Of a stretch of DNA of 64,000 nt, positions 26,064-35,894 are shown piece after piece. The notes under the pieces are model-generated. The model was not told the origin of the DNA and did not search any database. It saw only the letters and a program-made list of their open reading frames with translations. Each line of letters begins with the position of its first letter. The first letter of the stretch is position 1. This DNA is from Fidelibacterota bacterium (lineage in GTDB: Bacteria; Fidelibacterota; Marinisomatia; Marinisomatales; Marinisomataceae). A program made the translations under genes and the position numbers. Where the stretch lies: positions 25,189 to 89,188 of the forward strand of contig JADHQL010000001.1 of the NCBI GenBank assembly GCA_016777965.1, written 5' to 3'.

Positions 26064-27909
26064 CGGATGACGTTACAGGTATATTTGGCGAATTGTACAT
26101 TGCTTCAATTTCGGCTTTATGTTTTTCAATGACCACTTTTCTCTTAATAGACATCTTTGGAGTTAATTCTCCTCTGTCAACGGTCCATTCATCTGCAATT
26201 AAAGTGAATTTTCTTACTGATTCATATCTTGAAAAGTTGGTCATCGTATCCTTAACGATGGCATCAAATAAGTCATATGCAAGTTCATGCGAACATAAAG
26301 CGTTATAATCTAAGCCTGATAATCCTTTTTCTTTCGCCCACGATAAAAGATTTTCTTTATTTGGAACTATTAATGCTGAAATGAAATTTCTATCATCTCC
26401 AACAACATTACATTGTTCTATATATTTATTTGAGGTAAGCGAAACCTCCATTGGTTGAGGAGCGACATTTTTTCCTCCTGAAGTTACAATCAAGCTCTTT
26501 TTTCTATCAGTGATGCGTAATAACCCATCTTCATCAAATTCACCGATATCACCTGAGTGAAACCACCCATCAATAATTGATTCATTGGTTGCTTCTTCAT
26601 TTTTGTAATATCCTTGCATTACATTATGACCTCTACAAACAATTTCTCCATCTGATTGAATTTTAACCTCAACTCCTGGTATTGCTTTTCCAACAGTTCC
26701 AAATTTAAAGAAATCTGGACGACCTATTGTCATTACAGGACTAGTTTCTGTTAGTCCATAACCTTCAATTATAGAGATACCAATTCCACAAAAGAATGAG
26801 CCAACTTCTTTAGACAATGCAGATCCACCAGAAGAACATGATCTAACCTTGCCGCCTAATGCAGCTCTAAACTTATTGAGAACTAGCTTATCAGCTATTT
26901 TATATTTTTGAGCAAGAAAAAATGGTAAGTCTTGATTTTTTGTACGATAAGGTACAGTTTGCAAACCTACAGATATAGACCAATCAGCAAGCTTCTTTTT
27001 AATACCAGACATTGAAGCAACTTTATCTAAAATTTTAGCATGAATTTTTTCAAAAATTCTTGGAACTGCAGTTAAAAATGTTGGTCGAACTTCTCTAATA
27101 TTTTCAAAAAGAATTTCAGGAGTAAAATTCATTTCAGCGTAGTAAATAGATATTCCTTGACTAAATATTGAATAATGTCCACCAACTCTTTCAAAACTAT
27201 GACTTATTGGAAGAAATGATACAAATCGCTCTATACCATCCTTAGGTTTTAGTTCAGGATTAAGCTCCATAGCGTCTTTAATTATCGGATCTATAGAAAG
27301 TAAATTATTACAAATATTTGCATGGCTAAGCATAACACCTTTAGGATGACCTGTTGTTCCGCTTGTATAAATAAGAGTTAATAAATCATTTTCCTGAACA
27401 GTTGCAGAAAGTGAACGAATATCATGTACTTGATTTTTCATATTAAATACATCACCAAAATTGATAACATTCTCTTTGTTGCCACTATATTCGTCATCCA
27501 TAATAATAATGGTATTTAAATTTGAATTAGCATCATCTATCAAGGAATAGACTTTATCTAATTGGACCTCATCTTGTACAATTGCTATTTTACTTTCTGA
27601 ATGTTCAACAACATATTGAGATTGCGTTGGAATAAGCGTTGGGTAAACTGGAACAGATACAGCTCTAATATGAGCAATTGCGTAGTCAGATATTGCCCAT
27701 TTACGAGAATTTGCACCAATGATAGCAACTTTATCATTATCATTGATTCCTAAATTTTTTAATCCATTTGCAAAATCCTCAACCATCACTTGAAGATCAG
27801 CTAACTCTACTCCTTCCCAACCATTTTCAGTTTTTGTATAGAAAGTTTTTAAGGTTGGTCTTTCGCTTACTAAATGTTGAAACATTTGTGGTACTGTTTT
27901 AAATGACAC
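26038..27909 (-). CDS. long-chain fatty acid-CoA ligase (AMP-dependent)
   Basis: 623 aa ANL-superfamily acyl-CoA ligase. AMP-binding motif LIYTSGTTGHPKGVMLSHAN, the adenine-contact YGLTETSP, the hinge region WFHSGDIGEFDEDGLLRITDRKKSLIVTSGGKNVAPQ with conserved Asp and Lys, matching the FACL/FadD15-like long-chain branch. Start is GTG 27909 with AGGAG 6 bp before it. Upstream is a long inverted repeat (TTGACAAA-N19-TTTGTCAA). Activates fatty acids for membrane lipid synthesis or beta-oxidation. Confidence 0.93.
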   Translation of the reverse strand: MSFKTVPQMFQHLVSERPTLKTFYTKTENGWEGVELADLQVMVEDFANGLKNLGINDNDKVAIIGANSRKWAISDYAIAHIRAVSVPVYPTLIPTQSQYVVEHSESKIAIVQDEVQLDKVYSLIDDANSNLNTIIIMDDEYSGNKENVINFGDVFNMKNQVHDIRSLSATVQENDLLTLIYTSGTTGHPKGVMLSHANICNNLLSIDPIIKDAMELNPELKPKDGIERFVSFLPISHSFERVGGHYSIFSQGISIYYAEMNFTPEILFENIREVRPTFLTAVPRIFEKIHAKILDKVASMSGIKKKLADWSISVGLQTVPYRTKNQDLPFFLAQKYKIADKLVLNKFRAALGGKVRSCSSGGSALSKEVGSFFCGIGISIIEGYGLTETSPVMTIGRPDFFKFGTVGKAIPGVEVKIQSDGEIVCRGHNVMQGYYKNEEATNESIIDGWFHSGDIGEFDEDGLLRITDRKKSLIVTSGGKNVAPQPMEVSLTSNKYIEQCNVVGDDRNFISALIVPNKENLLSWAKEKGLSGLDYNALCSHELAYDLFDAIVKDTMTNFSRYESVRKFTLIADEWTVDRGELTPKMSIKRKVVIEKHKAEIEAMYNSPNIPVTSSDDELQLGG

Positions 27910-27934
27910 AATTTACTCCTTTTAATATTGGTTA

Positions 27935-27969
27935 TTGACAAACTACATACTTTATCTGAAATTTGTCAA
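27935..27969. promoter_or_regulatory. inverted repeat TTGACAAA-N19-TTTGTCAA between ligase and tRNA-Leu
   Basis: A perfect 8-bp dyad with 19-bp spacing in the divergent region. Each arm contains TTGACA reading outward-in, so both the tRNA (plus) and the acyl-CoA ligase (minus) have a -35-like hexamer, but no well-spaced TATAAT follows on either. An operator or paired promoter is possible. Confidence 0.4.
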
Positions 27970-27976
27970 CATCTTT

Positions 27977-28060
27977 GCCGGGGTGGCGGAATTGGTAGAC
28001 GCGCTGGTCTCAAACACCAGTGAGGGCAATCTCATGTCGGTTCGAGCCCGACCCTCGGTA
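27977..28060 (+). tRNA. tRNA-Leu (anticodon CAA)
   Basis: 84-nt class II tRNA: GCCGGGG acceptor, GGCGGAATTGGTAGACGC D-arm, anticodon stem CTGGT-CTCAAAC-ACCAG with CAA, a long variable arm, T-arm GTCGG-TTCGAGC-CCGAC and A73. CCA is not encoded. The acceptor closes with a G1-U72 wobble (3' strand CCTCGGT), where G-C is usual. Followed by a strong terminator, so a single-gene transcript. Confidence 0.96.
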
Positions 28061-28061
28061 C

Positions 28062-28093
28062 AAAAAAAAGGGCTTAAAAAAGCCCTTTTTTTT
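28062..28093. terminator. bidirectional intrinsic terminator
   Basis: AAAAAAAAGGGCTT-AAAA-AAGCCCTTTTTTTT: a 14-bp stem including 8 A-T pairs. It follows tRNA-Leu on the plus strand by 1 bp and the 28107 gene on the minus strand by 13 bp, and works on both strands. Confidence 0.92.
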
Positions 28094-28106
28094 AAACTAA
28101 TTAAAC

Positions 28107-28586
28107 TTAATTCTCTTCTTCTGGGGGAAAGACTTCATCGTTAAGTGTTTTTAACTGCTTCTTGATATCTGATAAGTCTCTTCTAGTTCTACGCTTTTCT
28201 GAATCAAAGTTATCTTCTAACCCTTCAAGATCACGTTGAACATTTTGAATTCTTTTTGTTAAATCTCTATCAACTCGTTTAATCTCGTACGCTAGGTCAT
28301 CAATTAAATTTCCTAGAGAGTCGGCCTTAGCATAAATTAATTTTGTATTTGCTAAAATCATATCTTGACCTCTTTTAATCTCTTTACCCTGGCCAATGTT
28401 TTCTAACTGAACAGCTTTAACTCTTTGTTTAAATTCTTTATTAACCATATCTACATGTTCTGCTTGCTCACCTCTTAATTGAGCCATTTCATCCATAGCT
28501 GATCCATATTGCATTAATGAAAAACCAACTGCTAAAGTTAGAGCAAGAACAACAACACTTAAAATCTTTTCAGTACTAGATAACAT
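28107..28586 (-). CDS. membrane-anchored coiled-coil protein, unknown
   Basis: 159 aa. A single membrane helix near the N-terminus (ILSVVVLALTLAVGFSL) followed by a long, highly charged heptad-like coiled coil (residues about 30-150) with many Lys, Asp and Arg, ending in an acidic tail. Topology suggests a periplasmic or cytoplasmic rod. A 70-bp spacer separates it from lepB. No family recognised; too generic to guess a function. Confidence 0.7.
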   Translation of the reverse strand: MLSSTEKILSVVVLALTLAVGFSLMQYGSAMDEMAQLRGEQAEHVDMVNKEFKQRVKAVQLENIGQGKEIKRGQDMILANTKLIYAKADSLGNLIDDLAYEIKRVDRDLTKRIQNVQRDLEGLEDNFDSEKRRTRRDLSDIKKQLKTLNDEVFPPEEEN

Positions 28587-28656
28587 AATAAATACCTCAC
28601 TTTTTTTTTAGTCCACAGAAACTAATGAATGAAAATTCAATATGAAAACATTTTTT

Positions 28657-29631
28657 TTATTTAGGAATATTTCCAATTCTGGAAAGTCTAGGTAAATAAT
28701 TTTCTAAGTCTAATGAAAACCAAGTAATAACTGGTTGTCCAAGAATATGACTCTTGGGAACAAAACCCCAAAATCTTGAATCTTCACTATTATCCCTATT
28801 ATCTCCCATCGTCCAATAATAATCTTGTTTTAAAGAATATGTATCAATCTCGCTGATATCTTTATCATTTATTTTTAAATATTTTAAATATTCTTTTTTC
28901 ATTACTGACATCCATGGATTAATTAATGAAGCATTAGGTTGCGGAACATAATTATCAAATACTTTCCTATCACCCGTTCTTCTATATAGGTCATACGGAT
29001 CTTCGTTGGTAAAGGTTAGCTTTTGATCGTTAAATACCAATTCAACTTTATTTCCTTCAAATAATAGTAAAGGGATAATTAGCTCCCAATTCATATCTTC
29101 GTTAATTTTATATGAATCACCTTTTTTAGGAATTCTAAGATCTTTCATATTATCTTTATTTCCAAGATTCATAAATATACTGTCATCAATATAGGATTCG
29201 GATGATGGTTCTTGCGATAAAAATTGACCACCTTCAGGCAATAGATACTCTATATCATTAACAAATACTTTTCGATTTTCAATTCTAACATTATCACCAG
29301 GTAAACCGATACATCTTTTTACATATTTATATACATTATCTCGGGGATATTCGAAAACTACTACATCTCCTCTTTCTACATCTTTGAATGCAGGAAATCT
29401 ATAATCTGGAAGAAATGTAGGAATACTTACAGCTGTAAATGGAACCCAAATTTTTTGAGGAACTTTCATACCATAGATATATCTACTTCCAACAAGCATG
29501 TCTCCTCTTAATATATTCTTTTCCATACTTCCTGTTGGTACAATATAAAGCTCTACAACTGTTTCTTTTAGGAAAAGGATGGCCAAAATTAAAACAGAAA
29601 GTGATTTTATTTCTTTAATGAAGTTTTGCAT
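28657..29631 (-). CDS. lepB: signal peptidase I
   Basis: 324 aa type I signal peptidase, inner membrane, active site outside. N-terminal membrane helix, catalytic Ser35 in VPTGSMEKNI, catalytic Lys around 105 in YVKRCIGLPGD, and the GDNRDNSEDSRFWGFVP box. A large insertion of about 120 residues between Lys and the GDNRDNS box (about 140-260) is found in LepB of Bacteroidota and related groups. Its ATG overlaps the rnhB stop by one base. Confidence 0.96.
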   Translation of the reverse strand: MQNFIKEIKSLSVLILAILFLKETVVELYIVPTGSMEKNILRGDMLVGSRYIYGMKVPQKIWVPFTAVSIPTFLPDYRFPAFKDVERGDVVVFEYPRDNVYKYVKRCIGLPGDNVRIENRKVFVNDIEYLLPEGGQFLSQEPSSESYIDDSIFMNLGNKDNMKDLRIPKKGDSYKINEDMNWELIIPLLLFEGNKVELVFNDQKLTFTNEDPYDLYRRTGDRKVFDNYVPQPNASLINPWMSVMKKEYLKYLKINDKDISEIDTYSLKQDYYWTMGDNRDNSEDSRFWGFVPKSHILGQPVITWFSLDLENYLPRLSRIGNIPK

Positions 29632-30182
29632 TATTTAATATTGGATGATATCGGCTTAAAGGTTATTCTGTGTATTGGTGTATATGAGTATTTGTCCAAT
29701 GCTTCCAAGTGTTTTTTTGTTCCATATCCGCTATTTGAAATAAAATCATAGTCTGGATAAATATAATGAAATGATCGCATTATTTCATCTCTTGTTACTT
29801 TTGCTATAATTGAAGCAGCCATAATTTGCTGATATTTTTGATCGCCTTTTATAATACCTTCATTTTCAATTTGAATGTCTAATGAAAATCCATCAACTAA
29901 AACTTTATCTGGCCTTACTTTTAATGAGCTTATTGCATCTTTCATAGCATCTTCAGATGCTACTTTAATATTGTGCTTGTCAATATAATCATTCCATTTA
30001 ACTCCAACTGCAATTGAACTAGCATTTTCTAAAATCTCGCTATATAAAACTTCTCTTTTCTTTTTTGACAATTTCTTTGAATCGTTAAGAGAATCAATAG
30101 AATTATTTAGAATTACTGCTGCAGCTACCACTGGACCAGCTAAACAGCCTCTACCCACTTCATCAACGCCCGCAATAATCAT
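29631..30182 (-). CDS. rnhB: ribonuclease HII
   Basis: 183 aa RNase HII, which removes single ribonucleotides and RNA primers from DNA. Signature GVDEVGRGCLAGPVVAAAV with the paired acidic D7-E8, the KVLVDGF Asp and AASIIAKVTRD. First gene of the rnhB-lepB pair; divergent from the AGCS symporter across a 59-bp spacer in which no strong promoter is evident. Confidence 0.97.
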   Translation of the reverse strand: MIIAGVDEVGRGCLAGPVVAAAVILNNSIDSLNDSKKLSKKKREVLYSEILENASSIAVGVKWNDYIDKHNIKVASEDAMKDAISSLKVRPDKVLVDGFSLDIQIENEGIIKGDQKYQQIMAASIIAKVTRDEIMRSFHYIYPDYDFISNSGYGTKKHLEALDKYSYTPIHRITFKPISSNIK

Positions 30183-30241
30183 TTTTTAAATTAATAATAA
30201 AAAATCAATGTACATCTTTTAAAAAAATAATTAATATTTAT

Positions 30242-31825
30242 GTGTCCATGTCAAAAACTCTATATACGCTTCTAGTTTTTTCAATTATAGGAATTTTACT
30301 ATTGATTCCAGGATATGGAGTTCACTTTTTTGAACAAATTTGGAGTTTTCCAGGAAATCTTTTTTCAGATGATTTCAAACAAGCATTTCCCTTAGCTACC
30401 ATACCCCTAATGGTTATTTCTTTATTGGGAACTGGTATGTACATGACTTTTAAACTAGGATTTCCACAATTAACTCGCATTTTACACGGTATTAAAGTTA
30501 CCAGAGGTGACTACGATAGCACGGAAGACGAAGGAGATTTAAACCATTTTAAAGCACTTTCAACTGCTTTAGCAGCTACTGTGGGTATTGGAAATATTGC
30601 TGGAGTAGCTATTGCAATTCAAATTGGTGGTCCCGGCGCATTATTTTGGATGTGGATTACAGCTTTTTTTGGAACTGCTTTAAAGTATGCTGAATGTGCT
30701 CTCGCTGTTGAATACAGAGAAACAGACTCTCAAGGAAATACTGCAGGAGGACCAATGTATACTATAGAAAACGGTTTAGGTCTTAATTGGAGATGGCTAG
30801 CAGTAGTATTTGCATGTTTTACAATCATTTGCTCCTTCTTTACAGGAAATGCTATTCAATCAAACACCCTAACACAGCAGCTATACAGTCAATTAGCTTC
30901 TATTTTTGGAACTGATAATTTTTTGATGTCTACAAAAGAAGTTGCTTTATTAGGTGACGTTTCAAGTATATCTATAATGCATGTGGCAATAGGTTTAATT
31001 TGTGCTGCAATTGTGGGGTCAGTTATTTTAGGCGGTATTAAAAGAATAGGTGATGTTACAAGTTTTCTTGTACCTATAATGGCTGCTATTTATGTTTTTT
31101 GTGCATTATTTATAGTGATTACAAACTTCGATCAAGTTGGTAATTCTTTTAATACCATTTTTACAATGGCTTTTAATCCACCATCCTTATTAGTTCCTGC
31201 TACAGGCGTTGCTTCAGGAGCATTTATAGCATTTTTAAATACAATGTTAATGGGTGTTAAAAGAGGTTTATTTTCAAGTGAATCAGGTCAAGGTTCAGCT
31301 GCTATTGCTCATTCAACAGCAAAAACACCGTATTCCACCAGAGAAGGTGTTGTTGCTTTATTAGAGCCATATATTGATACTATCATAATTTGCACCTTAA
31401 CTGGTTTAGTAATTATGGTTACTGGTTCATGGAAATTGACTGAGTTTTATTCCCTAAGAATTGATTCATCAATTGTTGAATTAAAAGAAGGTGTATTACT
31501 TACAAGTTATGCTTTTTCACAAGGAATTCCTTTTGGTAGTGAAATGGTTACCATTGCTGTAGTTCTCTTTGCTCTTTCAACTGCCATCAGTTGGTCATTT
31601 TACGGAGATAGAGCCACTGAGTACTTGTTTGGATCTAGTTATATTTCATATTATAGATATATTTATGTTATAATGGTTTTTCTTGGCTCAATGTTAACTT
31701 TAAATCAAGTTTGGAATCTTGGTGATGCTGCCCTTGCTTTTATGACTTTTCCTAACCTTATTGCGATTATTCTTTTAAGTACGAAATTAAAAGATATTTC
31801 CTCTAAATACTTTGAAAAGTACTAA
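30242..31825 (+). CDS. sodium:alanine/glycine symporter (AGCS family)
   Basis: 527 aa, about 11 membrane helices. AGCS signature region with GIGNIAGVAIAIQIGGPGALFWMWITAF, the FFGTALKYAE segment, AGGPMYTIENGLG, and a C-terminal TAISWSFYGDRATEYLFG. Imports alanine or glycine with sodium. Start GTG 30242 by the track; ATG 30248 (MSKTLY) is equally plausible. Overlaps the IMPase gene by 14 bp. Could feed the alanine dehydrogenase in this window. Confidence 0.93.
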   Translation: MSMSKTLYTLLVFSIIGILLLIPGYGVHFFEQIWSFPGNLFSDDFKQAFPLATIPLMVISLLGTGMYMTFKLGFPQLTRILHGIKVTRGDYDSTEDEGDLNHFKALSTALAATVGIGNIAGVAIAIQIGGPGALFWMWITAFFGTALKYAECALAVEYRETDSQGNTAGGPMYTIENGLGLNWRWLAVVFACFTIICSFFTGNAIQSNTLTQQLYSQLASIFGTDNFLMSTKEVALLGDVSSISIMHVAIGLICAAIVGSVILGGIKRIGDVTSFLVPIMAAIYVFCALFIVITNFDQVGNSFNTIFTMAFNPPSLLVPATGVASGAFIAFLNTMLMGVKRGLFSSESGQGSAAIAHSTAKTPYSTREGVVALLEPYIDTIIICTLTGLVIMVTGSWKLTEFYSLRIDSSIVELKEGVLLTSYAFSQGIPFGSEMVTIAVVLFALSTAISWSFYGDRATEYLFGSSYISYYRYIYVIMVFLGSMLTLNQVWNLGDAALAFMTFPNLIAIILLSTKLKDISSKYFEKY

Positions 31826-32594
31826 TCACATTCTTGATACTGCATTAGAAATTTCAGATCAAGCTGCTGAACTGATTCGTTTATCTTCTCAAAAAATTAA
31901 ATCTTATAAGTCCAAAGGTGAAATTTCAAATCTTGTAACTCAAACTGATGTTGAAGCTGATAAACTAATCACCAAAAAAGTTAAAGAATCCTTTCCTGAA
32001 CATAATATTGTCTCAGAAGAATTAGGATCAAATAAATTGAGTTCAGATTATACATGGTACATTGACCCAATTGATGGTACCAATAATTTTGTACATAATT
32101 ATCCTTCTTTTGCTGTTTCTATAGGCGTTTTCTTTAAAAACAAACCGCTGGTTGGGGTTGTTTATGATATCCCTAACAACGAAAAGTTTTTTGCCTCTAA
32201 AGATGGTGGTTCTTTTAGCAATGATTCTCCAATCTCTGTTTCAAATAGAGAACATTTTAATGAAGGGTTATATGTTACTGGTTTTATACCATACGATGAA
32301 AATTATATTGATAAAAATTTGCAAGTTATAAAGAATATAAATCTTAATTCACATGGTGTTAGAAGATTGGGGGCAGCTTCCTTAGATATGTGTCATGTAG
32401 CAAAAGGTATTGTTGAAGGATTTTGGGAATATAATTTACAACCTTGGGATACAGCAGCCGGCAATATCATCATTTCGGAGGCAGGTGGATTTGTTTCAAA
32501 TGAAAACGGAAATCAATATAATTTTGATAAATGTATTGTTGCTTCTAATAAAAAAGTGCACAAAGAATTTTTAAAAATTATTAAAGAATCTTAA
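31812..32594 (+). CDS. inositol monophosphatase family phosphatase
   Basis: 260 aa Mg-dependent FIG-superfamily phosphatase. Motifs: [35 protein letters not shown] (metal and phosphate site), and [15 protein letters not shown]. The substrate may be inositol phosphate, histidinol phosphate or a sugar phosphate. TTG start at 31812 within the upstream gene end; a later start would remove family sequence. Its stop TTAA is shared with recA on the other strand. Confidence 0.93.
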   Translation: MKSTNHILDTALEISDQAAELIRLSSQKIKSYKSKGEISNLVTQTDVEADKLITKKVKESFPEHNIVSEELGSNKLSSDYTWYIDPIDGTNNFVHNYPSFAVSIGVFFKNKPLVGVVYDIPNNEKFFASKDGGSFSNDSPISVSNREHFNEGLYVTGFIPYDENYIDKNLQVIKNINLNSHGVRRLGAASLDMCHVAKGIVEGFWEYNLQPWDTAAGNIIISEAGGFVSNENGNQYNFDKCIVASNKKVHKEFLKIIKES

Positions 32595-33580
32595 TTCAGC
32601 TCTAAATAATCTTTAACATCAGATAATACGCTCTCCATAAGCTTATCATCAGTTTCTAGTAGAATTTTAACTTTTTCACGGCCTTGAGCAATCTTATCAC
32701 CTTTGTATGAGAACCAAGAGCCCATTTTTTCAACTACGCCCCCCTGTAAAGCTAAATCCAGTAAATCTCCAGCATATGAGATTCCTTTACCATACATGAT
32801 ATCAAACTCAGTCATTTTAAAAGGTGAAGCTACTTTATTTTTTACCACTTTCACTCTGGTTCTATTTCCAGTCATGTCAGTTCCTTCTTTAATAGCAGCT
32901 ATTCTTCTAATATCCAATCTTACTGATGAATAAAATTTTAACGCTCTACCACCAGGAGTTGTTTCTGGGCTACCGAACATTACACCAATTTTTTCTCTGA
33001 TTTGATTAATAAAAACTACACATGTTCTAGATTTGTTAATTGGACCAGAAAGCTTTCTTAAAGCTTGTGACATCAATCTTGCCTGTAAGCCAACTGTAAC
33101 ATCACCAATCTGTCCGTCAAGCTCAGCTTTAGGTACTAATGCTGCAACAGAGTCAATAACAATTACATCCAAAGCAGCTGTTTCTAGCAACTTTTGAAGA
33201 ATATCAAGTGCTTGCTCTCCAGAATCTGGTTGTGAAACCAATAAGTCGTCTGCGTTACATCCAAGATTTTTGGCATATTCTGGATCTAATGCATTTTCAG
33301 CGTCAATAAATGCTGCTTTTCCGCCATTTTTTTGACACTCAGCAACAATATGCAAAGCTAAAGTGGTTTTTCCTGATGATTCAGGTCCAAATACTTCAAC
33401 AATTCTTCCTTTTGGTACACCTCCAACTCCTAAAGCCACATCCAGTGAAAGACATCCAGTTGAAATAGCTTCTACATCAAGACTGGCAGTTCCACCCAAT
33501 CTCATTATGGATCCATCTCCATACTCTTTATTAATATCTAATTGAACTGCTTCTAACACTTTATCTACATTTTTTGCCAT
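32591..33580 (-). CDS. recA: recombinase RecA
   Basis: 329 aa RecA. Walker [15 protein letters not shown], Walker [12 protein letters not shown], the L2-loop [14 protein letters not shown] and the C-terminal region that modulates DNA binding. Last gene of the run dnaX-ybaB-recR-pgsA-pgpA-cinA-recA, 19 bp after cinA with AAAGGAAAG before the ATG; no SOS-like box sits directly upstream, so it may be read from the operon. Confidence 0.98.
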   Translation of the reverse strand: MAKNVDKVLEAVQLDINKEYGDGSIMRLGGTASLDVEAISTGCLSLDVALGVGGVPKGRIVEVFGPESSGKTTLALHIVAECQKNGGKAAFIDAENALDPEYAKNLGCNADDLLVSQPDSGEQALDILQKLLETAALDVIVIDSVAALVPKAELDGQIGDVTVGLQARLMSQALRKLSGPINKSRTCVVFINQIREKIGVMFGSPETTPGGRALKFYSSVRLDIRRIAAIKEGTDMTGNRTRVKVVKNKVASPFKMTEFDIMYGKGISYAGDLLDLALQGGVVEKMGSWFSYKGDKIAQGREKVKILLETDDKLMESVLSDVKDYLELN

Positions 33581-33599
33581 TACAACTTTCCTTTAATAT

Positions 33600-34880
33600 T
33601 TATGAATTTCTTAAAATTTTTCGTATTTCATTAAGACACAAGGTAACAGTTAATTCACGATTTGTGATTCTGTCAGGTGTTAAATTATACCTCTTAATAT
33701 ATAAATTATTTTTATAAAATATTCCAACAAATACTAATCCAACTGGTTTTTTTTCTGTTCCGCCATCTGGACCAGCTATTCCAGTTATCCCGATTCCTAT
33801 ATCTGTATTATTTTTTTGAGCAATATTTTTTGCTAAAGACTCAGCAACCTCCTCACTTACCGCGCCATACCTTTCAATTAAATCCTTATCTATACCAATG
33901 TCGTTAATTTTTAACTCATTACTATAACAGACACTTCCACCTTTAAAATATTGAGAGCTTCCAGGAACATCTGTTAATCTTGATGCTAGTAAACCTGAAG
34001 TGCATGATTCTGCGGTACTTACTGTGAGATTATTTTGAATAAGCAGATCAGCTATTACTTGTTCTAACTTATCGTTATCATAACCATATACATATTTTTT
34101 TATTCTTGGAACTATTGCATTAACTAAATCTTCAACTAATTGACTATCTGATGATGTGAGTCGTATATCAACGCCTAACATTTTATGAGGCAAGAATGCA
34201 ATATCAAATTTTTCCTTATTGGCATCAATGATATCTGTAATTTTTTCTTGAAGAATAGACTCAGGAACCCCTGTTGTTCTAATACTTTTACAAACCACTT
34301 TTTTCTTTAATGATTTTTCAATTTCTGGCAATACATAATTTGTAAACATAGATTTCATTTCTTTGGGAACTCCTGGAAGTGCAAAAAAATTGATTCTATT
34401 TTTATCTCCTGAAATTAAACCCTTAACACTTCTTAAAACTGAATCATGTTTTTTAGTGTAATGTAACCCTCTTGCAGTACCAACTAAGTTTGGAATCATT
34501 ATTCCTTTTTTAGATTTAAATGCTTGATTTTTATTAAGATTGGGCATTTTGAAGTTTAATCTTTTAAATCTTTCCGATAAAATTTGCCAGTACTCTTTAT
34601 CAAAAGAGTGCGAATCATCAAAATACTCAAGAAATGCTGCCACTGTAATGTCATCTACAGTTGGTCCTAGGCCTCCTGTAACAATAATTTGGTCGCACTC
34701 CCATTCTTTGCACTGATATTCTAATGTGTCACAAATTTTGCCAATATCATCTGGTATAGTATGATGAACATTAACTTTAATTCCTGAAGAAAGTAGTTGT
34801 TGACCTATCCAAGCAGCATTACGATCTACGGTAAAGCCACTTAATAACTCATTTCCAATTGTTATAATTCCAACTCTCAT
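33600..34880 (-). CDS. cinA: CinA-like competence/damage protein
   Basis: 426 aa. N-terminal molybdopterin-binding-like domain (VGIITIGNELLSG, DQIIVTGGLGPTVDDIT) and C-terminal CinA deamidase domain (TVSTAESCTSGLLASRLTDV, GIGITGIAGPDGGTEKKPVG). In bacteria the C-terminal part is NMN deamidase (PncC) and the N-terminal part ADP-ribose pyrophosphatase. The track starts at 34892, but MRVGIITIG at 34880 forms an ATGA overlap with pgpA and fits the family start. Often next to recA, as here. Confidence 0.95.
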   Translation of the reverse strand: MRVGIITIGNELLSGFTVDRNAAWIGQQLLSSGIKVNVHHTIPDDIGKICDTLEYQCKEWECDQIIVTGGLGPTVDDITVAAFLEYFDDSHSFDKEYWQILSERFKRLNFKMPNLNKNQAFKSKKGIMIPNLVGTARGLHYTKKHDSVLRSVKGLISGDKNRINFFALPGVPKEMKSMFTNYVLPEIEKSLKKKVVCKSIRTTGVPESILQEKITDIIDANKEKFDIAFLPHKMLGVDIRLTSSDSQLVEDLVNAIVPRIKKYVYGYDNDKLEQVIADLLIQNNLTVSTAESCTSGLLASRLTDVPGSSQYFKGGSVCYSNELKINDIGIDKDLIERYGAVSEEVAESLAKNIAQKNNTDIGIGITGIAGPDGGTEKKPVGLVFVGIFYKNNLYIKRYNLTPDRITNRELTVTLCLNEIRKILRNS

Positions 34881-35401
34881 TGCATGATCCATAAGTTAAC
34901 ACTTAAAAAAATTATTACAAGAATTATGGACAAAAGTGCGGCCATAATATCATCACCTATAACCTTATTGTATGCTTTTTCTTTTGGATTATTTTCAACC
35001 CATCCAACTGGACCAATTTTAGAAATATCAAAAAATCTAAAGACTATAAATGTTAATATGAAAAGCTCACTTGTTGCGGAAAGAGTTTCTATAAGATTAA
35101 ACGAAAGCTGATCAAGAATGCTTGTGAAAATATAGACTCCAGAAATAGCAATACCCATTCCTATAACCTCATCTAAAACATATTCTTTTGGATCTTCAGA
35201 TTCAACAAGAGCGGAAAGCTTTGTGTAAGCATTTGGACCGATAATTAAAGTAAAAAATGCTAGAAATGAAGCTGTTTCTGCGTTTTGTTCATATAATGCA
35301 ATAAGTAAAACTATAAGGGAAGCCCAAGTACCACCTCCGGGAATTTTTCCAATGCCAAATAAGGTGGCAAGCTGAACATTAAATCCTTTACTAAAATCCA
35401 T
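34877..35401 (-). CDS. pgpA: phosphatidylglycerophosphatase A
   Basis: 174 aa membrane enzyme that dephosphorylates phosphatidylglycerol phosphate. Family landmarks are LFGIGKIPGGGTWASL at the start, YVLDEVIGM, and VFRFFDISKIGPVGWVEN. The track starts at 35458, inside pgsA; ATG 35401 (MDFSKGF) gives a family-length protein and overlaps the pgsA end by 11 bp. Works right after PgsA in the same lipid pathway. Confidence 0.92.
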   Translation of the reverse strand: MDFSKGFNVQLATLFGIGKIPGGGTWASLIVLLIALYEQNAETASFLAFFTLIIGPNAYTKLSALVESEDPKEYVLDEVIGMGIAISGVYIFTSILDQLSFNLIETLSATSELFILTFIVFRFFDISKIGPVGWVENNPKEKAYNKVIGDDIMAALLSIILVIIFLSVNLWIMQ

Positions 35402-35894
35402 TTTTAACAAAATAATGAATTCCGGTTGCCGCAGCATAGATTGCATTAATATTGACAATTAAATCAACTATCAATTGTGATGGATTTACAAGCAATATTA
35501 TTAGAACCATACCGTGTTGAAATACTGTTTTTAGCTTTCCAAATTTTGATGTTTCAAGAGGTTTATTTTTCGCAATCAGATAGTTTCTATATATAGTTAT
35601 AATTATATCTCTACCTATTACAATTATGTAAGGCCAAAGCTGTATTGTATCTAAAACTAATAACGCTGATAATACTCCTATCATTAAAACTTTATCAGCT
35701 AATGGATCCATATAGTTACCATGACCTGAAACCAAATCATATTTTCTAGCAATTTTACCATCAGCAACATCGCTAAAACTGCAATATGCAAAAATTATAC
35801 CTGCATAAAGAAAATTGTCATTTACAATTAAATAAATGATTAATGGAGTAAGCAGAATTCTAGAATAAGTAAGAAAATTTAGAAAAAATTTCAA
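35391..35894 (-). CDS. pgsA: CDP-diacylglycerol-glycerol-3-phosphate 3-phosphatidyltransferase
   Basis: 167 aa integral membrane CDP-alcohol phosphatidyltransferase. The full signature D-x2-DG-x2-AR-x8-G-x3-D-x3-D is visible as DVADGKIARKYDLVSGHGNY followed by MDPLADK. Makes phosphatidylglycerol phosphate from CDP-DAG, the step before PgpA. ATGA overlap with recR. Several hydrophobic helices flank the motif. Confidence 0.94.
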   Translation of the reverse strand: MKFFLNFLTYSRILLTPLIIYLIVNDNFLYAGIIFAYCSFSDVADGKIARKYDLVSGHGNYMDPLADKVLMIGVLSALLVLDTIQLWPYIIVIGRDIIITIYRNYLIAKNKPLETSKFGKLKTVFQHGMVLIILLVNPSQLIVDLIVNINAIYAAATGIHYFVKNGF

